A stretch of 64,000 nt of DNA, from assembly GCF_000972845.2 (NCBI RefSeq), contig NW_020853172.1:1-64000 (forward strand), written 5' to 3'. Both the position numbers and the translations under genes were made by a program. The notes under the pieces were generated by a model, which was given only the letters and a program-made list of their open reading frames with translations, was not told the origin of the DNA and did no database searches. Shown in pieces: positions 1 through 10,941 of the stretch. Source of the DNA: Larimichthys crocea. Taxonomy: Eukaryota; Chordata; Actinopteri; Sciaenidae. Position 1 is the stretch's first letter; each line of letters opens with the position of its first letter.

Positions 1-822
1 AGATCAGACAAGAGGAAGCCACCACCACTACAGTAAGGAAGATAAAGTCGACTTCTCCAAACGGACTGGGACAAATACTTGCTATTTGTCTCTGATAGGC
101 TTCGTTTCTCAGATGGTGGCCAGTAAAAAGGTGTTTACTTCCATTAGTATGCTTTGAGATCTTGGAGGTACTCCACCATGTTGTCGTGGTTTGGCAAAGA
201 CGTATCGTCACCGTTGAACAGGAAGCGAACGTTTGGACAGTTTCTTTCCATCCATTCCAGGAAAGAAATTGCTTCAAGGTGAGGTTGAAGAATGTGTCCC
301 TGAAGTCCCACTGAGGATGTCATTGTACTCACGTGCCTCAGCTCGAGCATTGTTCATCTGTCTTTCTCAAAACCAGAATTTGTTGTTCCTGAGATGAGAT
401 CCTTCGGATCCCACACACCCTTGTGTAACCTCTCCTTAGCCCAGGTTTTGCGCAGCACCTCTCGACGGTCGTAGTTCTCAGGGGTGCTTTTAATGATCAG
501 CAGAAGAAAGACTTCTGCTGATTCATCAGCTCCTCCACATTTGTCAGGAAGGTCCAGTAACAAGGGGAAATGGCGACAGTGTTGATAGTAGAGAAAGTCT
601 TTCACTGTATCAGGAAAAGAGTGGAAGTCTGTGAAGTTAGCGGCGGACATGTTTTGTTGACATGTTGGCATCCAGGAGAACACATTGGAGTTGTGTTTGG
701 TGGGTGGTTGTCTTATTTTACTGTCGAATTTTCTCACATCTTCGGCGTAATGAAGGAGGTAAATGATCATGAGACTTCCAAACAAGACGAAAACTTGCAA
801 TGTTGCAATGACGTGTCTATTC
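1..822 (-). pseudogene. partial B3GNT3-like glycosyltransferase, cut by the window edge and disrupted
   Basis: This is a second copy of the GT31 enzyme encoded intact at 29036-30149, and it runs off the left edge before its C-terminus. Positions 354-800 keep an open frame of 148 codons nearly identical to the intact protein: stem region, the segment with YYQHCRHFPLLLDLPDKCGG, and the VFLLLIIKSTPENYDRREVL block. Left of 350 the match continues at DNA level through the DDD region, but several one-base gains and losses break the frame, and the tract that should encode NGDDDVF lacks a base. Near 385-415 a lost A and a gained C compensate each other and alter six residues. The right boundary is the AAG|G acceptor-like site also seen in the intact copy. 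It may be a pseudogene or a functional copy with sequence errors. Confidence 0.75.
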
Positions 823-835
823 CTTAAAATTCAGC

Positions 836-1050
836 AATGGGAAAAAAAAAATCACATCTCAGTCAGAAATGATAATAACAGAAACATTATTTATAACGTT
901 AAAGGTGCATGAAATATAATATTCATAATTATGTTATAGTCACCTGAAAATAAAAAATCTTTTCATTTTTGTTACTTAAAAATCATCCTTTTATATCCAC
1001 AGTGGGAGTGGGTCCTCTTCCATGGAGAGATTGTGTACCATACACTATGG
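836..1050 (-). repeat. interspersed-repeat fragment directly upstream of B3GNT copy 1
   Basis: The stretch carries landmarks of a common fish repeat: a 'ccatggaagaggaccc...ccactgtgg' type block, an ATAAAAGGATGATTTTTAAG block, then a TTTTATTTTCAG pyrimidine tract and AGGTGAC. The same fragment stands at the same place in every other copy of this flank (7005-7260, 9340-9600, 30160-30390). It therefore inserted before the duplications. The family assignment is from memory and I give no family name. Confidence 0.5.
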
Positions 1051-1637
1051 ACATTTAATTCTCTCTTCTTGTATTTGTTCACTTGATCATAGTTACCACA
1101 GCTACAATGATTTATTAAGTTGTGTTTACTGTGTGATAACACACCAAACCTGTCAAACTAGATTTTCATTTAAGCCAACAGTGCTGTAACAAAGGCCCCT
1201 CTTTTTTGCTCCTGTCAAACATGCACTGATATAACAACCTCAGTGTTTGTGTTGTCATGCGCACAGTTTATAATTAAACACAAGGTATCAGGTATCAGGC
1301 GTTGCATAAATGATGTACTAACTACAAAGTTGTGGGTGAAAATGTCCACACAGATTATCAGTTGTAACTTCAGATAACGTAATTCTACAGGTTATTATGG
1401 TGCTCATTTAAAATGAATGGATAAATGAAGAAATACAATCCAGATCATCTTACAATAACGTCTCAACTCGTTTTTAAATTATTGTATTATATATATACAC
1501 ACACACACAGCTCAGAAAAAGTTCTCTACAGCACTTTGCTCTAGTGTCTGATCCCTGAATGGACCACTGAATGTCCTGGTTCAATGACAGTTTGTATTTA
1601 AACAGTCCTCTTCATCATGCTGTTCATATTTTAACAT

Positions 1638-2745
1638 CGTGAGAACTGGGGTGATGTGTTCTGATCTCTTTGTTCTGGTCAAAACTCGAGCTGCTGCGTT
1701 CTGAATGAGCTGCAGCTGTTTGATACTTTTTTGGGGGAGTCCAGTCAAAAGACCATTACAGTAGTCAAGTCTACTGGAGATGAAAGCATGGATCAGCTTC
1801 TCCCGATCTGTTTGGGACATAAAGCCCTTAACTCTGGATATGTTCTTAAGTTGGTAGAAGGCTGTTTTGGTGACTGATTTTATGTGACTGTTGAAGGTCA
1901 GATCTGAGTCTATCAACACGCCAAGGTTTCGGACTTGGTCTTTAGTTTCTAGAGACAGTAACTCAAGGTGTTTACTGACAGCAACCCTCTTCTCTTTATT
2001 GCCAAAAACAATTACCTCAGTTTTTTCTTGATTTAACTGAAGAAAATTTTGGTTCATCCAATTTTTGACTTGCTCTAGACAGTTACACAATGACTCTATA
2101 GGACTGTCATCTGCATAACTATGATAGTTGACATTAGAATTCTGCAGAATTTGACCCAAAGGCAGCATAAATAGGCTGAACAAAAGGGGTCCAAGAACTG
2201 ACCCCTGAGGAACTCCACATGTCATAGCTACTCGGTCTGATTGATTACTTCCAATGGTAACAAAATAACTCCGTTCCTCCAAGTAGGACCTGAACCATTC
2301 TAGGACTGTTCCACGGAGTCCTGCCCAATCTGTTCCGCAGTGTGCTGTGATCCACAGTGTCAAACGCAGCACTGAGATCCAGCAGGACCAGAACTGATAC
2401 TTTGCCTGAGTCAGTGTTCAACCTTATGTCATTTAACACTCTAATAAGAGCTGTTTCTGTACTGTGGTGAGCTCGAAAACCTGATTGAAATTTGTCAAAA
2501 AGTCCACTGGAGTTCAAGTAATTACTGAGTTGATTAAAAACCACTTTCTCAACAATCTTGGCTATAAAAGGAAGATTTGAGACAGGTCTGTAGTTGGTTA
2601 ACTTGGAAGTATCCAGCGTTCGCTTTTTTAAGAGTGGCTTGATGGCAGCTACTTTTAGGGGTTTAGGAAACGTGTCTGATTGAAGTGAGCAATTTATTAT
2701 TTGCTGCAGATCTGTTTGGACAGATTTTACAATAGCTTTAAAAAG
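1638..2745 (-). mobile_element. L2-type LINE fragment with broken reverse transcriptase
   Basis: The minus strand encodes a piece of a non-LTR reverse transcriptase. In order it reads NYRPVSNLPF, FQSGFRAHHSTETAL, VLVLLDLSAAFDTVDHS, GVPQGSVLGPLLFSLFMLPL and the catalytic SYADD, then NLGVLIDSDLTFNSHI and SSRLDYCNGLLTGLP. This motif set is that of the fish L2 clade. The frame switches between about 2245 and 2372, so the protein is interrupted. The fragment lacks ORF1, the endonuclease domain and the normal LINE tail. Its downstream end runs into host sequence ('tctcacgatgttaaaatatg') shared with the other copies of this flank. The insertion is absent from the copies at 6380, 8700 and 31190, so it is younger than the duplication or marks its edge. 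Confidence 0.85.
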
Positions 2746-2750
2746 TTATT

Positions 2751-2783
<33 letters not shown>
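2751..2783. repeat. (TAG)n trinucleotide microsatellite
   Basis: About eleven uninterrupted GTA/TAG units directly follow the upstream end of the L2 fragment. Confidence 0.95.
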
Positions 2784-3331
2784 CCTCCACTGTCACGTTG
2801 AGCAGGTTCAGCTCCTCGTCTCTCCATTCAGAGTCGGGTCGTGGCCTCAGACAGTTTTCTTGAATGTGGCCACATCCCAAACACACCCCTGGGGGACTCC
2901 GTCTGTGTGGTGGTCCTCTTTGCCCTGCCCAATGTGGACGAGCAAATAATGGAGGTCTCATTGTACCATATTGTTGCACGTTCAGCTGTTGTCAATAAAC
3001 ATTCACAACATTACTGGTTTGTCTATCCGGTTTTTGACTCTGCAGACAGAGAGAAAAACATTGACGATGACATCTTTAGTCTAGTGAAGGCCACCGTAGA
3101 GTCTCCTCGCACATGGAAAAAGGCGGGTAAGATGGAGACTGCTGAGTTCAATGCAATTGGAAATTTTACAGCCAAATCTTACACACTGTATCTTTAATGT
3201 AGAATGTTCAGATGCAAAAGACAACGTGTCAAACTTGTCATAGGAAACTTGTGCAGGTCATTGTAGTCACTGAGCTCTTGCAGCTTTCAGATAGAAGTTC
3301 TTCTTACATGCCCTTTTTCTTCTATATGTAA
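2784..3331. other. non-genic stretch with a repeat fragment
   Basis: I recognise no gene here. The reading frames in both directions are short and unlike any family I know. Positions about 3110-3205 end in 'tcttacacactgtatctttaa', which resembles the terminal part of the fish repeat also seen beside the B3GNT genes. The rest is unassigned. Confidence 0.5.
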
Positions 3332-3733
3332 TGTCACGACCCGGCTCTAGAGCCATGACAAACACAAAAGGGAGACACGGATTAAAGGCCAAAATTGAAA
3401 TGATTTATTGTAAAGAACTAAACAACACACATTTTTTTTTAACTAAAAACAAACCAAAGAAACAATGGGGTGTGTTAATCAGTCAATCCCTGGTGAAGTC
3501 AATCAGTGGTGAAGGTGCATGTATGCATGAGTGAAAATGTGTAGATGTGAGGCGTTGTGTGCCATGAGAAAAAAGAAACCAAAAAAACATGTGGCAACCT
3601 GGAGAGGTGGGTGGAGCCTGCCAGAGAGAGAGAGAGAAAGAGAGTTAATGGGTGGAGCTTTATACTCTCCCTAACTGGGGCCCAGGGGTTTCCACCAATC
3701 AGCACACACTCAGTTACACAGGAAACCATCACA
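3332..3733 (-). mobile_element. solo LTR with 4-bp target duplication
   Basis: Read on the minus strand, this 402-bp segment starts TGTGATG and ends CGTGACA (TG...CA termini). It contains a TATA-like AGTATAAAG near 3657-3666 and an AATAAA signal at 3404-3409 near its end, the usual order in an LTR. Both sides carry the same four bases, GTAA (3328-3331 and 3734-3737), as expected for an integrase target duplication. No internal retroelement genes flank it, so it is a solo LTR left by recombination. A gypsy/ERV-type origin is likely, but the family cannot be named from the LTR alone. Confidence 0.75.
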
Positions 3734-3737
3734 GTAA

Positions 3738-4130
3738 AGATATCCGAAAATTATTTTGCAGATTGTACAGCAACTTTGAACTTTAAGTAAAATATTTTCA
3801 CTCTCCCTCTCTTCTCTTCAATACAATTTTGACATGTAAGAAAAATAAATATTTTATTGTGTAATAAAGAGACAGCAGAGACATAAAAACATGACTAAAA
3901 AGAAGCAGTCAGCAGTAAGTTGACGTGACAATGAGGTCGCCCACATTTCCCAAAGCAAAAACCGGCCCTGAGCTGACATGCAAAAAAGTCTCATGTGTTG
4001 ACAGTATGATTACTGATAAAATGTTTCGCAGAGGGAAAGATTAGTGTACGACAGCAAAGCTCTCTGTGTTAAAAACAGGAACTGTAGTTTGCCTTTCCTC
4101 ATTTTGATATGATCTCTGTTTGCACAGTGT
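3738..4130. other. AT-rich non-genic stretch
   Basis: I see no coding potential. It is A/T-rich with scattered AATAAA words and matches nothing else in the window that I could find. Confidence 0.5.
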
Positions 4131-5260
4131 CGCATTAGCATCAGTTTACATGCCTGACTCTGTGTTTCCTCTCTCATGTTTAGAAGAGCAGGTGTAGATA
4201 AACAGGAACCTCCTGCCTGTCATCACTTATTTGCTGCAGACTGTTTGGATGCAGAGGACGACACATTGGATCTTCAGGGACTTCATTCAGGTGTGGACTT
4301 TTCTTATACACAGAGATGATTTAAAAAGGTAGAATAACTGTCATGAAAATGAATATGCAAACTATAACAAGCAGACAGTTTGGGCTGTGCAGAATACTGT
4401 GATTAATCCCATTATGTCCCATTATGGGTTTTTTCACTTCCTTTCTTTCATTTGTAAACTTGAATTACAAGTATGTGATTGTTCATAAAAAATAAAAAGG
4501 TATAGAAAGGGCTAAAAACATGAAAAGATTCAAAAAAAGATATTTAAACTTAAAGTAAACGAGGTTCAGACAGAATTAGATAGAGCATGCTCAACAAAGT
4601 ATGAAATCATTAAATAAGAAAGTAGCCTAGCACTGACACTGGTGTCCTCTATGAAAGCTGCTCTGTGTCCTCACTGTGCTGCTTTCTTATAAACTCTGAT
4701 GAAGTGTTGGTGGCTCGTCCAGCCGCTGTCTCTCCCTCTTCATCTCCTGCACTTCTCTGCATTAGTTCTGTTGTTGACAGTGGAGCTGCTATGACATACA
4801 GAGGTGTTTGATGTCTGCTGGAGTGACACACTTTCTCTAAATGTTGGAAAATGTTGTTAATAACTACATAGGCTATAAGTTATCCTGTCTATTCAAATGA
4901 ATATAACACATGAATATCACACAGCATAACTCCTCCTGTGTCCTTTAGGAAAGGTAACTGTTTTGACTATTTGTCCACACCCTTAGTGTCAGACTGAATG
5001 AGGACATGGTGAATGCAAACGTGTGCTGCTGTGTTCATTGAGTTTGCAGGTATCGCCCTCCAGAGGCAGAGCTCAGTAGTTGCAGCTCAGTGATGAAAAT
5101 TGAAATATTACAGGAAACAAAAAGGAGATGAAGTGATGTGATAATGAGAGAGCAGCAGCTCAGAGCAGGTGGAGCTGGATATATGTCGTCATGTCAGGAT
5201 ACTGAAGGCGGATCCAGCAGAGGGGATGGGATGGAGGAGGGTGTGGGAAGGTAACAGGCA
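4131..5260 (+). repeat. diverged copy of the receptor/B3GNT 5' flank
   Basis: Positions about 4140-4300 resemble 7815-7975 (the candidate non-coding exon region with 'tgcagactgtttggatgcagaggacgacac') but are clearly more diverged than the other copies. Positions 4905-5215 closely match 7330-7630, 16950-17250 and 23860-24160, including the promoter-like cassette. No receptor or B3GNT coding sequence follows here, because a fish repeat begins at about 5278. There is no gene in the interval. Confidence 0.65.
5097..5212 (+). promoter_or_regulatory. shared 5' cassette, copy 1
   Basis: This block of about 110 bp runs from 'ggaaacaaaaaggagatgaag' through GAGAGAGCAGCAGCTCAGAG to GGTGGAGCTGGATATATG and TCAGGATACTGAAG. 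It recurs at 7520-7625, 17130-17240 and 24035-24150 (plus), and 14375-14460, 21345-21425 and 32280-32370 (minus). The GATATATG element about 25-30 bp before TCAGGA looks like a TATA box and initiator. Promoter function is inferred from its position directly before a receptor start codon at 24207. Confidence 0.45.
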
Positions 5261-5277
5261 TACAGACAGGTAGAGAT

Positions 5278-5777
5278 CAAATCAAATCAAATCAAATCAA
5301 ATCAAATTAATTTTATTTGTATAGCCTAAAGTCACAAAGTACATTTGCCTCAGAGGGCTTTACAATCTGTACAGGGAGTGACACCCTCTGTCCTTAGACC
5401 CTCGGTTCGAGTGAGGAAAAACTTGTCCACAAAAAACCTTTAACAGGTAAAAAAGGTGGAAGAAACCTCAGGAAGAGCCACAGAGGAGGGACAGACGTGC
5501 AATGGATGTCACGTGTACAGGACAAATCAACACAAACATATTGTACAATTACAATGACCGATAAAATGACAATGAATTACAATGAATGATAAAATGACCA
5601 CAGTAGCAGATATGGCAGCAATAATGACAGCAGCCACGATCCACGAGAACCTGCTGGACGACAGAGCACAGAAACTCCAGGGAAGTTTGGTTAGTAACAT
5701 GCATTAATGAGACATGTCCACAGAAGATAGAGACAGAACAGAAATGAACAGTACAGACAAATCAGAAAGGTCACAGT
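5278..5777. repeat. interspersed fish repeat with (TCAAA)n head
   Basis: It opens with six TCAAA units, then 'ttttatttgtatag', a 'gagggctttacaatctgtac' block, 'ggaagaaacctcaggaagagc', 'atccacgagaacctgctggacgac' and 'taacatgcattaatgagacat'. I recognise this order of blocks from a repeat common in teleost genomes, but I will not name its family without a library search. It separates the diverged 4.1-5.3 kb flank from the 5.8 kb copy. Confidence 0.7.
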
Positions 5778-7330
5778 ACTGGCATCGTGGCAGTTCCTGT
5801 ATCATAGCTGCGCCCATTCTTGTTTGCCCAGTTTCAAAGCAATGACGCATTAGGTGACAGGTAGAGGAATCTGAAGCAACGCAACATATAAAACCTCATT
5901 TTTTTACATTTTACCTCAGGTCTTCAGCTGTCTCCCTTCACCTCACCAGGCTCCATGTGAAACTACCACCATGTTCAGGTATTTATCGCTGTCCTACATG
6001 TCTCTGTGAATTTCTTTGTTCATAAATACAATGTATAACGTGTACATGCAGTACTCACAAAAAGTCAGGGATATTTGAAATTTATGGAAATATAAAAAGT
6101 TCATGCTAAAGTGATATAATCAAGAAAGTAGACATTTGATTAGAAGCATGGATTGGTAATGTCTTCATATCAAACAATGTCTTGAAACAGAAAATTAAAA
6201 CAGTGGCATGTAAACCACAACAACAACAAAATTGAACGTATACTTGAAATCGATCATAGCTCGACTAGACGTCTCATGCTGTTCACAAGTCGACTTATTG
6301 CAACCTGCTGATGACACTCTGTGACACTCAGTGGCTCAGTGGGAACTTCTCTCTGAGTGCATGAGTGCTCACCGTCTCACGATGTTAAAATATGAACAGC
6401 ATGATGAAGAGGACTGTTTAAATACAAAACGTCATTGAACCAGGACATTTAATGGTCCATTCAGGGATCAGACACAGTGCAAAGTGCTGTGGAGAGAACT
6501 TTTTCTGAGCTGTGTGTGTATATATATAATACAATAATTTGAAAACGAGTTGAGACGTTATTGTAAGATGATCTGGATTGTATTTCTTCATTTATCCAAT
6601 GATTTTAAATGAGCACCATAATAACCTGTAGAATTACGTTATCTGAAGTTACAACTGATAATCTGTGTGGACATTTTCACCCACACCTTTGTAGTTAGTA
6701 CATCATTTATGCAACGCCTGACCTGATACCTTGTGTTTATTATAAACTGTGGCACATGACAACACAAACACTGAGGTTCTTATATCAGTGCATTTTTGAC
6801 AAGAGCAAAAAGGAGTGCCTTTGTTACAGCACTGTTGGCTTAAATGAAAATCTAGTTTGACATGTTTGTGTGTGTATCACACAGTAAAACAACTTAATAA
6901 ATCATTGTAGCTGCGGTAACTATCACAAGTGAACAAACAGAAGAGAGAATTAAATCATCCGTCTTTTCTACAGGTTATTTGTAGTAGTAGTTTTAGTAGA
7001 CCCCGTGTACGCACTGTTTAGTTTTTCTGTTCTGGGCTACTGTATATGTCCAATTGTATGGTACACAATCTCCCATGGAAGAGGACCCATCCCACTGTGA
7101 TATAAAAGGATGATTTTTAAGTAACAAAAATAAAAGATTTTTTATTTTCAGGTGACTATAACAAATTATGATATATATTTCATGCACCTTTAAGGTTATA
7201 AATAATGTTCTGTTATTTATCATTTTGCTGATGAGATGTTTTTTTCCCATTGCTGAATTTTAAGGAATAGACACATCATTGCAACATTGCAAGTTTTCGT
7301 CTTGTTTAGGAGTCTCATGGTCATTTACAT
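5778..7330 (+). repeat. segmental-duplication copy R3 (B3GNT upstream flank, truncated)
   Basis: This inverted counterpart of 1-1640 carries the B3GNT upstream flank up to the first dozen codons of the enzyme (signal-anchor start at about 7290). It then breaks off at 'catttacatgaatgacatg' and continues into the receptor 5' flank from about 7330. There is no usable gene. It lacks the ~130-bp insertion of the 9.0 and 30.8 kb copies, and it contains the interspersed-repeat fragment at 7005-7260. Confidence 0.75.
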
Positions 7331-7519
7331 GAATGACATGAATATCACACAGCATAACCCTCCTGTGTCCTTTAGGAAAGGTAACTGTTGACTATTTGTC
7401 CACAGCCTTAGGTGTCAGACTGAATGAGGACATGGTGAAGGCAAACGGGTGCTGCTGTGTTCATTGAGTTTGCAGGTATCGCCCTCCAGAGGCAGAGCTC
7501 AGGGTTGCAGCTCAGTGAT

Positions 7520-7625
7520 GAAAATTGAAATATACAGGAAACAAAAAGGAATGAAGTGATGTGATCATGAGAGAGCAGCAGCTCAGAGCAGGTGGAGCTG
7601 GATATATGTAGTCATGTCAGGATAC
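7520..7625 (+). promoter_or_regulatory. shared 5' cassette, copy 2
   Basis: This is the GAGAGAGCAGCAGCTCAGAG / GGATATATGTAGTC / TCAGGATACTGAGCAG block. Here it lies about 2 kb upstream of the B3GNT copy at 9619, in the same orientation. The sequence after it ('gcagaaaaacagatttctgttc') also precedes the receptor start at 24207. Confidence 0.45.
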
Positions 7626-7869
7626 TGAGCAGAAAAACAGATTTCTGTTCATCCTTCAAACTGACCATATTTTTCATTGAACCACAACAGAATGATGCAT
7701 CCACGAGCACTGAACAGAAACTTTTTTTTTATCAGAGATTATTTCAAAAAGTGAAATATTTCCACTGTGTTTTACTCTGGAGAGCAGGAGGGACTAATGC
7801 ATATTCATGACTGACTTCTTTGTCTCACTTCCTCTTATCAGAGGAGCTGTAGATTATCAGAAACTCCTG

Positions 7870-7969
7870 CATGCCATCACTTAGCATATTACTGCAGACT
7901 GTTTGGAGCAGAGGACGACACATCAGACGCTGGTGTAGTGAACCATTCAGGTGTTGCAGCTTTCAAAGG
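7870..7969 (+). promoter_or_regulatory. candidate non-coding first exon (copy beside B3GNT 9.6 kb)
   Basis: A block from 'ctgcagactgtttgg' to 'ttgcagctttcaaag' is followed directly by GTAAAG, a good donor site. The same block and donor occur upstream of the intact B3GNT (31948-32045, minus) and upstream of receptors A (15165-15245, minus) and C (22110-22205, minus), always in the direction of the gene. That suggests a shared untranslated first exon. No transcript evidence is available here. Confidence 0.4.
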
Positions 7970-9618
7970 TAAAGTTTGTGACATATTTTTTCTTCTATGT
8001 AGAGAAGATAAAAACTTCCACTTGCAGTTGTCGTGATATCACTTAAACAATGTTCATGAGAAAGATTATGATCTCTGGCACACACTGCTAGGACTGGGTG
8101 ATGAGCTGATGGAAACCAGGTGGCATGACAGTTCCTGTATCATAGCTGCCCCATTCTTGTTGCCAGTTTCAAAGCAATGACGCTTAGGTGACAGGTGGAG
8201 AATCTGAAGCAACGCAACATATGAAACGTCATTTTTTACATTTTACCTCAGGTCTTCAGTCTGTTCCCTTCATCACCAGCGCCATGTGAAACTACCACCA
8301 GTCAGGTATTTATCGCTTCTCTACATGTCTCTGTGAATTTCTTTGTTCATAAATACAATGTATAACGTGTACATGCAGTACTCACAAAAAGTCAGGGATA
8401 TTTGAAATTTATGGAAAATATAAAAAGTTCATGCTAAAGTGATATTATATCAAGAAAGTAGGACATTTGATTAGAAGCATGGATTGGTAATGTCTTCATA
8501 TCAAACAATGTCTTGAAACAGAAAATTAAAACAGTGGCATGTAAACCACAACACAACAAAATTGAACGTAACTTGAAATCGATCATAGCTCGACTAGACG
8601 TCTCATGCTGTTCACAAGTCGACTTATTGCAACCTGCTGATGACACTCTGTGACACTCAGTGGCTCAGTGGGAACTTCCCTCTGAGTGCATGAGTGCTCA
8701 CCGTCTCACGATGTTAAAATATGAACAGCATGATGAAGAGGACTGTTTAAATACAAACTGTCATTGAACCAGGACATTCAGTGGTCCATTCAGGGATCAG
8801 ACACTAGTGCAAAGTGCTGTAGAGAACTTTTTCTGAGCTGTGTGTGTGTGATATAATAATACAATAATTTGAAAACGAGTTGAGACGTTATTGTAAGATG
8901 ATCTGGATTGTATTTCTTCATTTATCCATTATTTTAAATGGGCACCATAATAACCTGTAGAATTACGTTACTGAAGTTACAACTGATAATCTGTGTGGAC
9001 ATTTTCACCCACACCTTGTAGTATAACATCATTATGCGAAATAACATTAAACATTGAATTGGATTAACGGATGGTCAAAGTTTCATTTCAAGAGCAAAAA
9101 GGAGTGCCTTTGTCATTGCTGTTGGCATGTGCTAGAATCCTGTTTGACAACCACAGCTTATAGTTAAAGAATACCCTTTGAACAGCACTGTTGGCTTAAA
9201 TAAATCTAGTTTGACAGTTTGGTGTGTTATCACACAGTAAACACAACTTAATAAATCATTGAGCTGCGTCTATCACAAGTGAAAAATACAAGAAGAGAGA
9301 ATTAAAATCATCCGTGCTTTTCATACAGGTTAGTTTAGTAGTAGTTTAGTAGACCCCGTGTAGAGTCATGTTTAGTTTTTCTGTCTGGGCTACTGTATAT
9401 GTCCATATGTATGGACACAATCTCTCCATGGAAGAGGACCCACTCCCACTGTGGAATAAAAGGATGATTTTAAGTAACAAATAAAAATTTTTATTTTCAG
9501 GTGACTATAACAAATTATGAATATTATATTCATGCACCTTTAACGTTATAAATAATGTTTCTGTTATTATCATTTCTGACTGAGATGTGATTTTTTTTTT
9601 TCCCATGCTGAATTTAAG

Positions 9619-10704
9619 GAATAGACACGTCATTGCAACATTGCAATTTTCGTCTTGTTTGGAAGTCTCATGGTCATTTACCCCTCTTTTATTGGCCGAA
9701 GATGTGAGAAAATCGACAGTAAAATAAGACAACCACCCACAAACACAACTCCAATGTGTTCCTCTGGATGCAACATGTCAACAAAATATGTCCCGCCGCT
9801 AACTTCACAGACTTCACTCTTTCCTGATACAGTGAAAGACTTTCTCTACTATCAACACTGTCGCCATTTCCCCTTGTTACTGGACCTTCCTGACAAATGT
9901 GGAGGAGCTGATGAATCAGCAGAAGTCTTTCTTCTGCTGATCATTAAAAGCACCCCTGAGAACTACGACCGCCGAGAGGTGCTGCGCAAAACTGGGCTAA
10001 GGAGAGGTTACACAAGGGTGTGTGGATCCGAAGGATCTTCATCTCAGGAACAACAAATTCTGGTTTTGAGAAAGACAGAATGAACAAATTGCCGAGCTGG
10101 AGCAACGTGAGTACAATGACATCCTTCAGTGGGACTTCAGGGACACATTCTTCAACCTCACTTTGAAGCAAGTTCTCTTCCTGGAATGGATGGAAAGAAA
10201 CTGTCCAAACGTTCGCTTCCTGTTCAACGGTGACGATGACGTCTTTGCCAACACAGACAACATGGTGGAGTACCTCCAAGATCTCAAAGATACTAATGGA
10301 AGTAAACACCTTTTTACTGGCCACCCATCGAGAATACGAAGCCTTCAGAGACAAAATAGCAAGTATTTTGTCCCAGTCCAGGTAGAAGTCCGACTTATAT
10401 CTCCTTACTGTGGTGGTGGTGGCTTCCTCTTGTCTGGTATACAGCTTGGTCATAACACAATGTCGCACTCTTTGCCCTTCACCCCATTGATGATGTTTAC
10501 ATAGATGTGTCTGGCTAAAGCAGAACTAGTCCTACCGCCATATGGGAATGTGTGGAGGTCTGTATTCCCTCCAAGAAACTAGATGAATACGACCCTTGCT
10601 ATTACAGAAACATTTAGTGGTACACAGATTCCTTTCAGCTCGCATGTATTATTTGTGGCAAAGAATACGATCCTGATCTGAAATGTGGCAGCACCAAACT
10701 GTAA
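9619..10704 (+). pseudogene. B3GNT3-like glycosyltransferase, frameshifted copy
   Basis: DNA from the AAG|G acceptor-like site to a TAA stop matches the intact gene at 29036-30149 along its whole length, including [16 protein letters not shown] and the LKCGSTKL terminus. The frame is broken repeatedly, however. Losses include a G in 'ttgcaattttcg' (~9646), a G in 'aaatcgacag' (~9711), a C in 'aaaactgggc' (~9991), bases in 'ctggtatacagcttggtc' (~10436-10450) and a T in 'acatttagtgg' (~10614). Base substitutions are few. This indel-rich, substitution-poor pattern in short runs fits sequencing error better than old decay, so it may be an intact gene in reality. If real, it encodes the same type II Golgi enzyme as the 29 kb copy. 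Confidence 0.75.
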
Positions 10705-10935
10705 CTTCCAGCTGGCTGCACTTTGCTTGATGATGATTTGGTTTGGACTGTTTTCCTTCTACTGGTCAGATGTCCAGTGGATCTTTTTTCTGAGAAAATT
10801 GTCTGGCTGACATAATAATTAATTTTGAGTGTTAACATTGCCACTGTTATCACTGTTAGCCGAGAACGTCCAGAAGGGCGTAGCAGTAGCAGCCTAAGTA
10901 AGGAAAGGCAGGATTGAGGAAAAGAAATATCTGTG

Positions 10936-10941
10936 AATAAA
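10936..10941 (+). terminator. polyadenylation signal of the B3GNT copy
   Basis: AATAAA lies about 230 bp after the TAA stop. The equivalent signal of the intact copy is at 28797-28802 on the minus strand. Confidence 0.45.

Larger units (their letters stand above)
1..1640 (-). repeat. segmental-duplication copy R1 (B3GNT plus upstream flank)
   Basis: Positions 1-1640 align base for base with about 29318-31190 on the same strand and, inverted, with 6380-7330. It lacks the ~130-bp insertion present at 30732-30866 and 9030-9165, which groups it with the 5.8-7.3 kb copy. The 1060-1600 part has no gene. It holds a short TA/CA tract near 1485-1510 and a 'caggtatcaggtatcagg' duplication near 1285. 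Confidence 0.8.

Noticed and set aside
2746..2979. Minus-strand peptide with CLGCGHIQENC, resembling a zinc knuckle
   Set aside because: Spacing does not fit CX2CX4HX4C, the frame runs into a trinucleotide repeat, and no retroelement gag context is visible.
4649..4831. 60-codon minus-strand frame
   Set aside because: No conserved feature, not preserved in the paralogous flanks.
5278..5310. Possible CRISPR-like short repeats
   Set aside because: Simple TCAAA microsatellite at the head of an interspersed repeat; no spacers, and the DNA is vertebrate.
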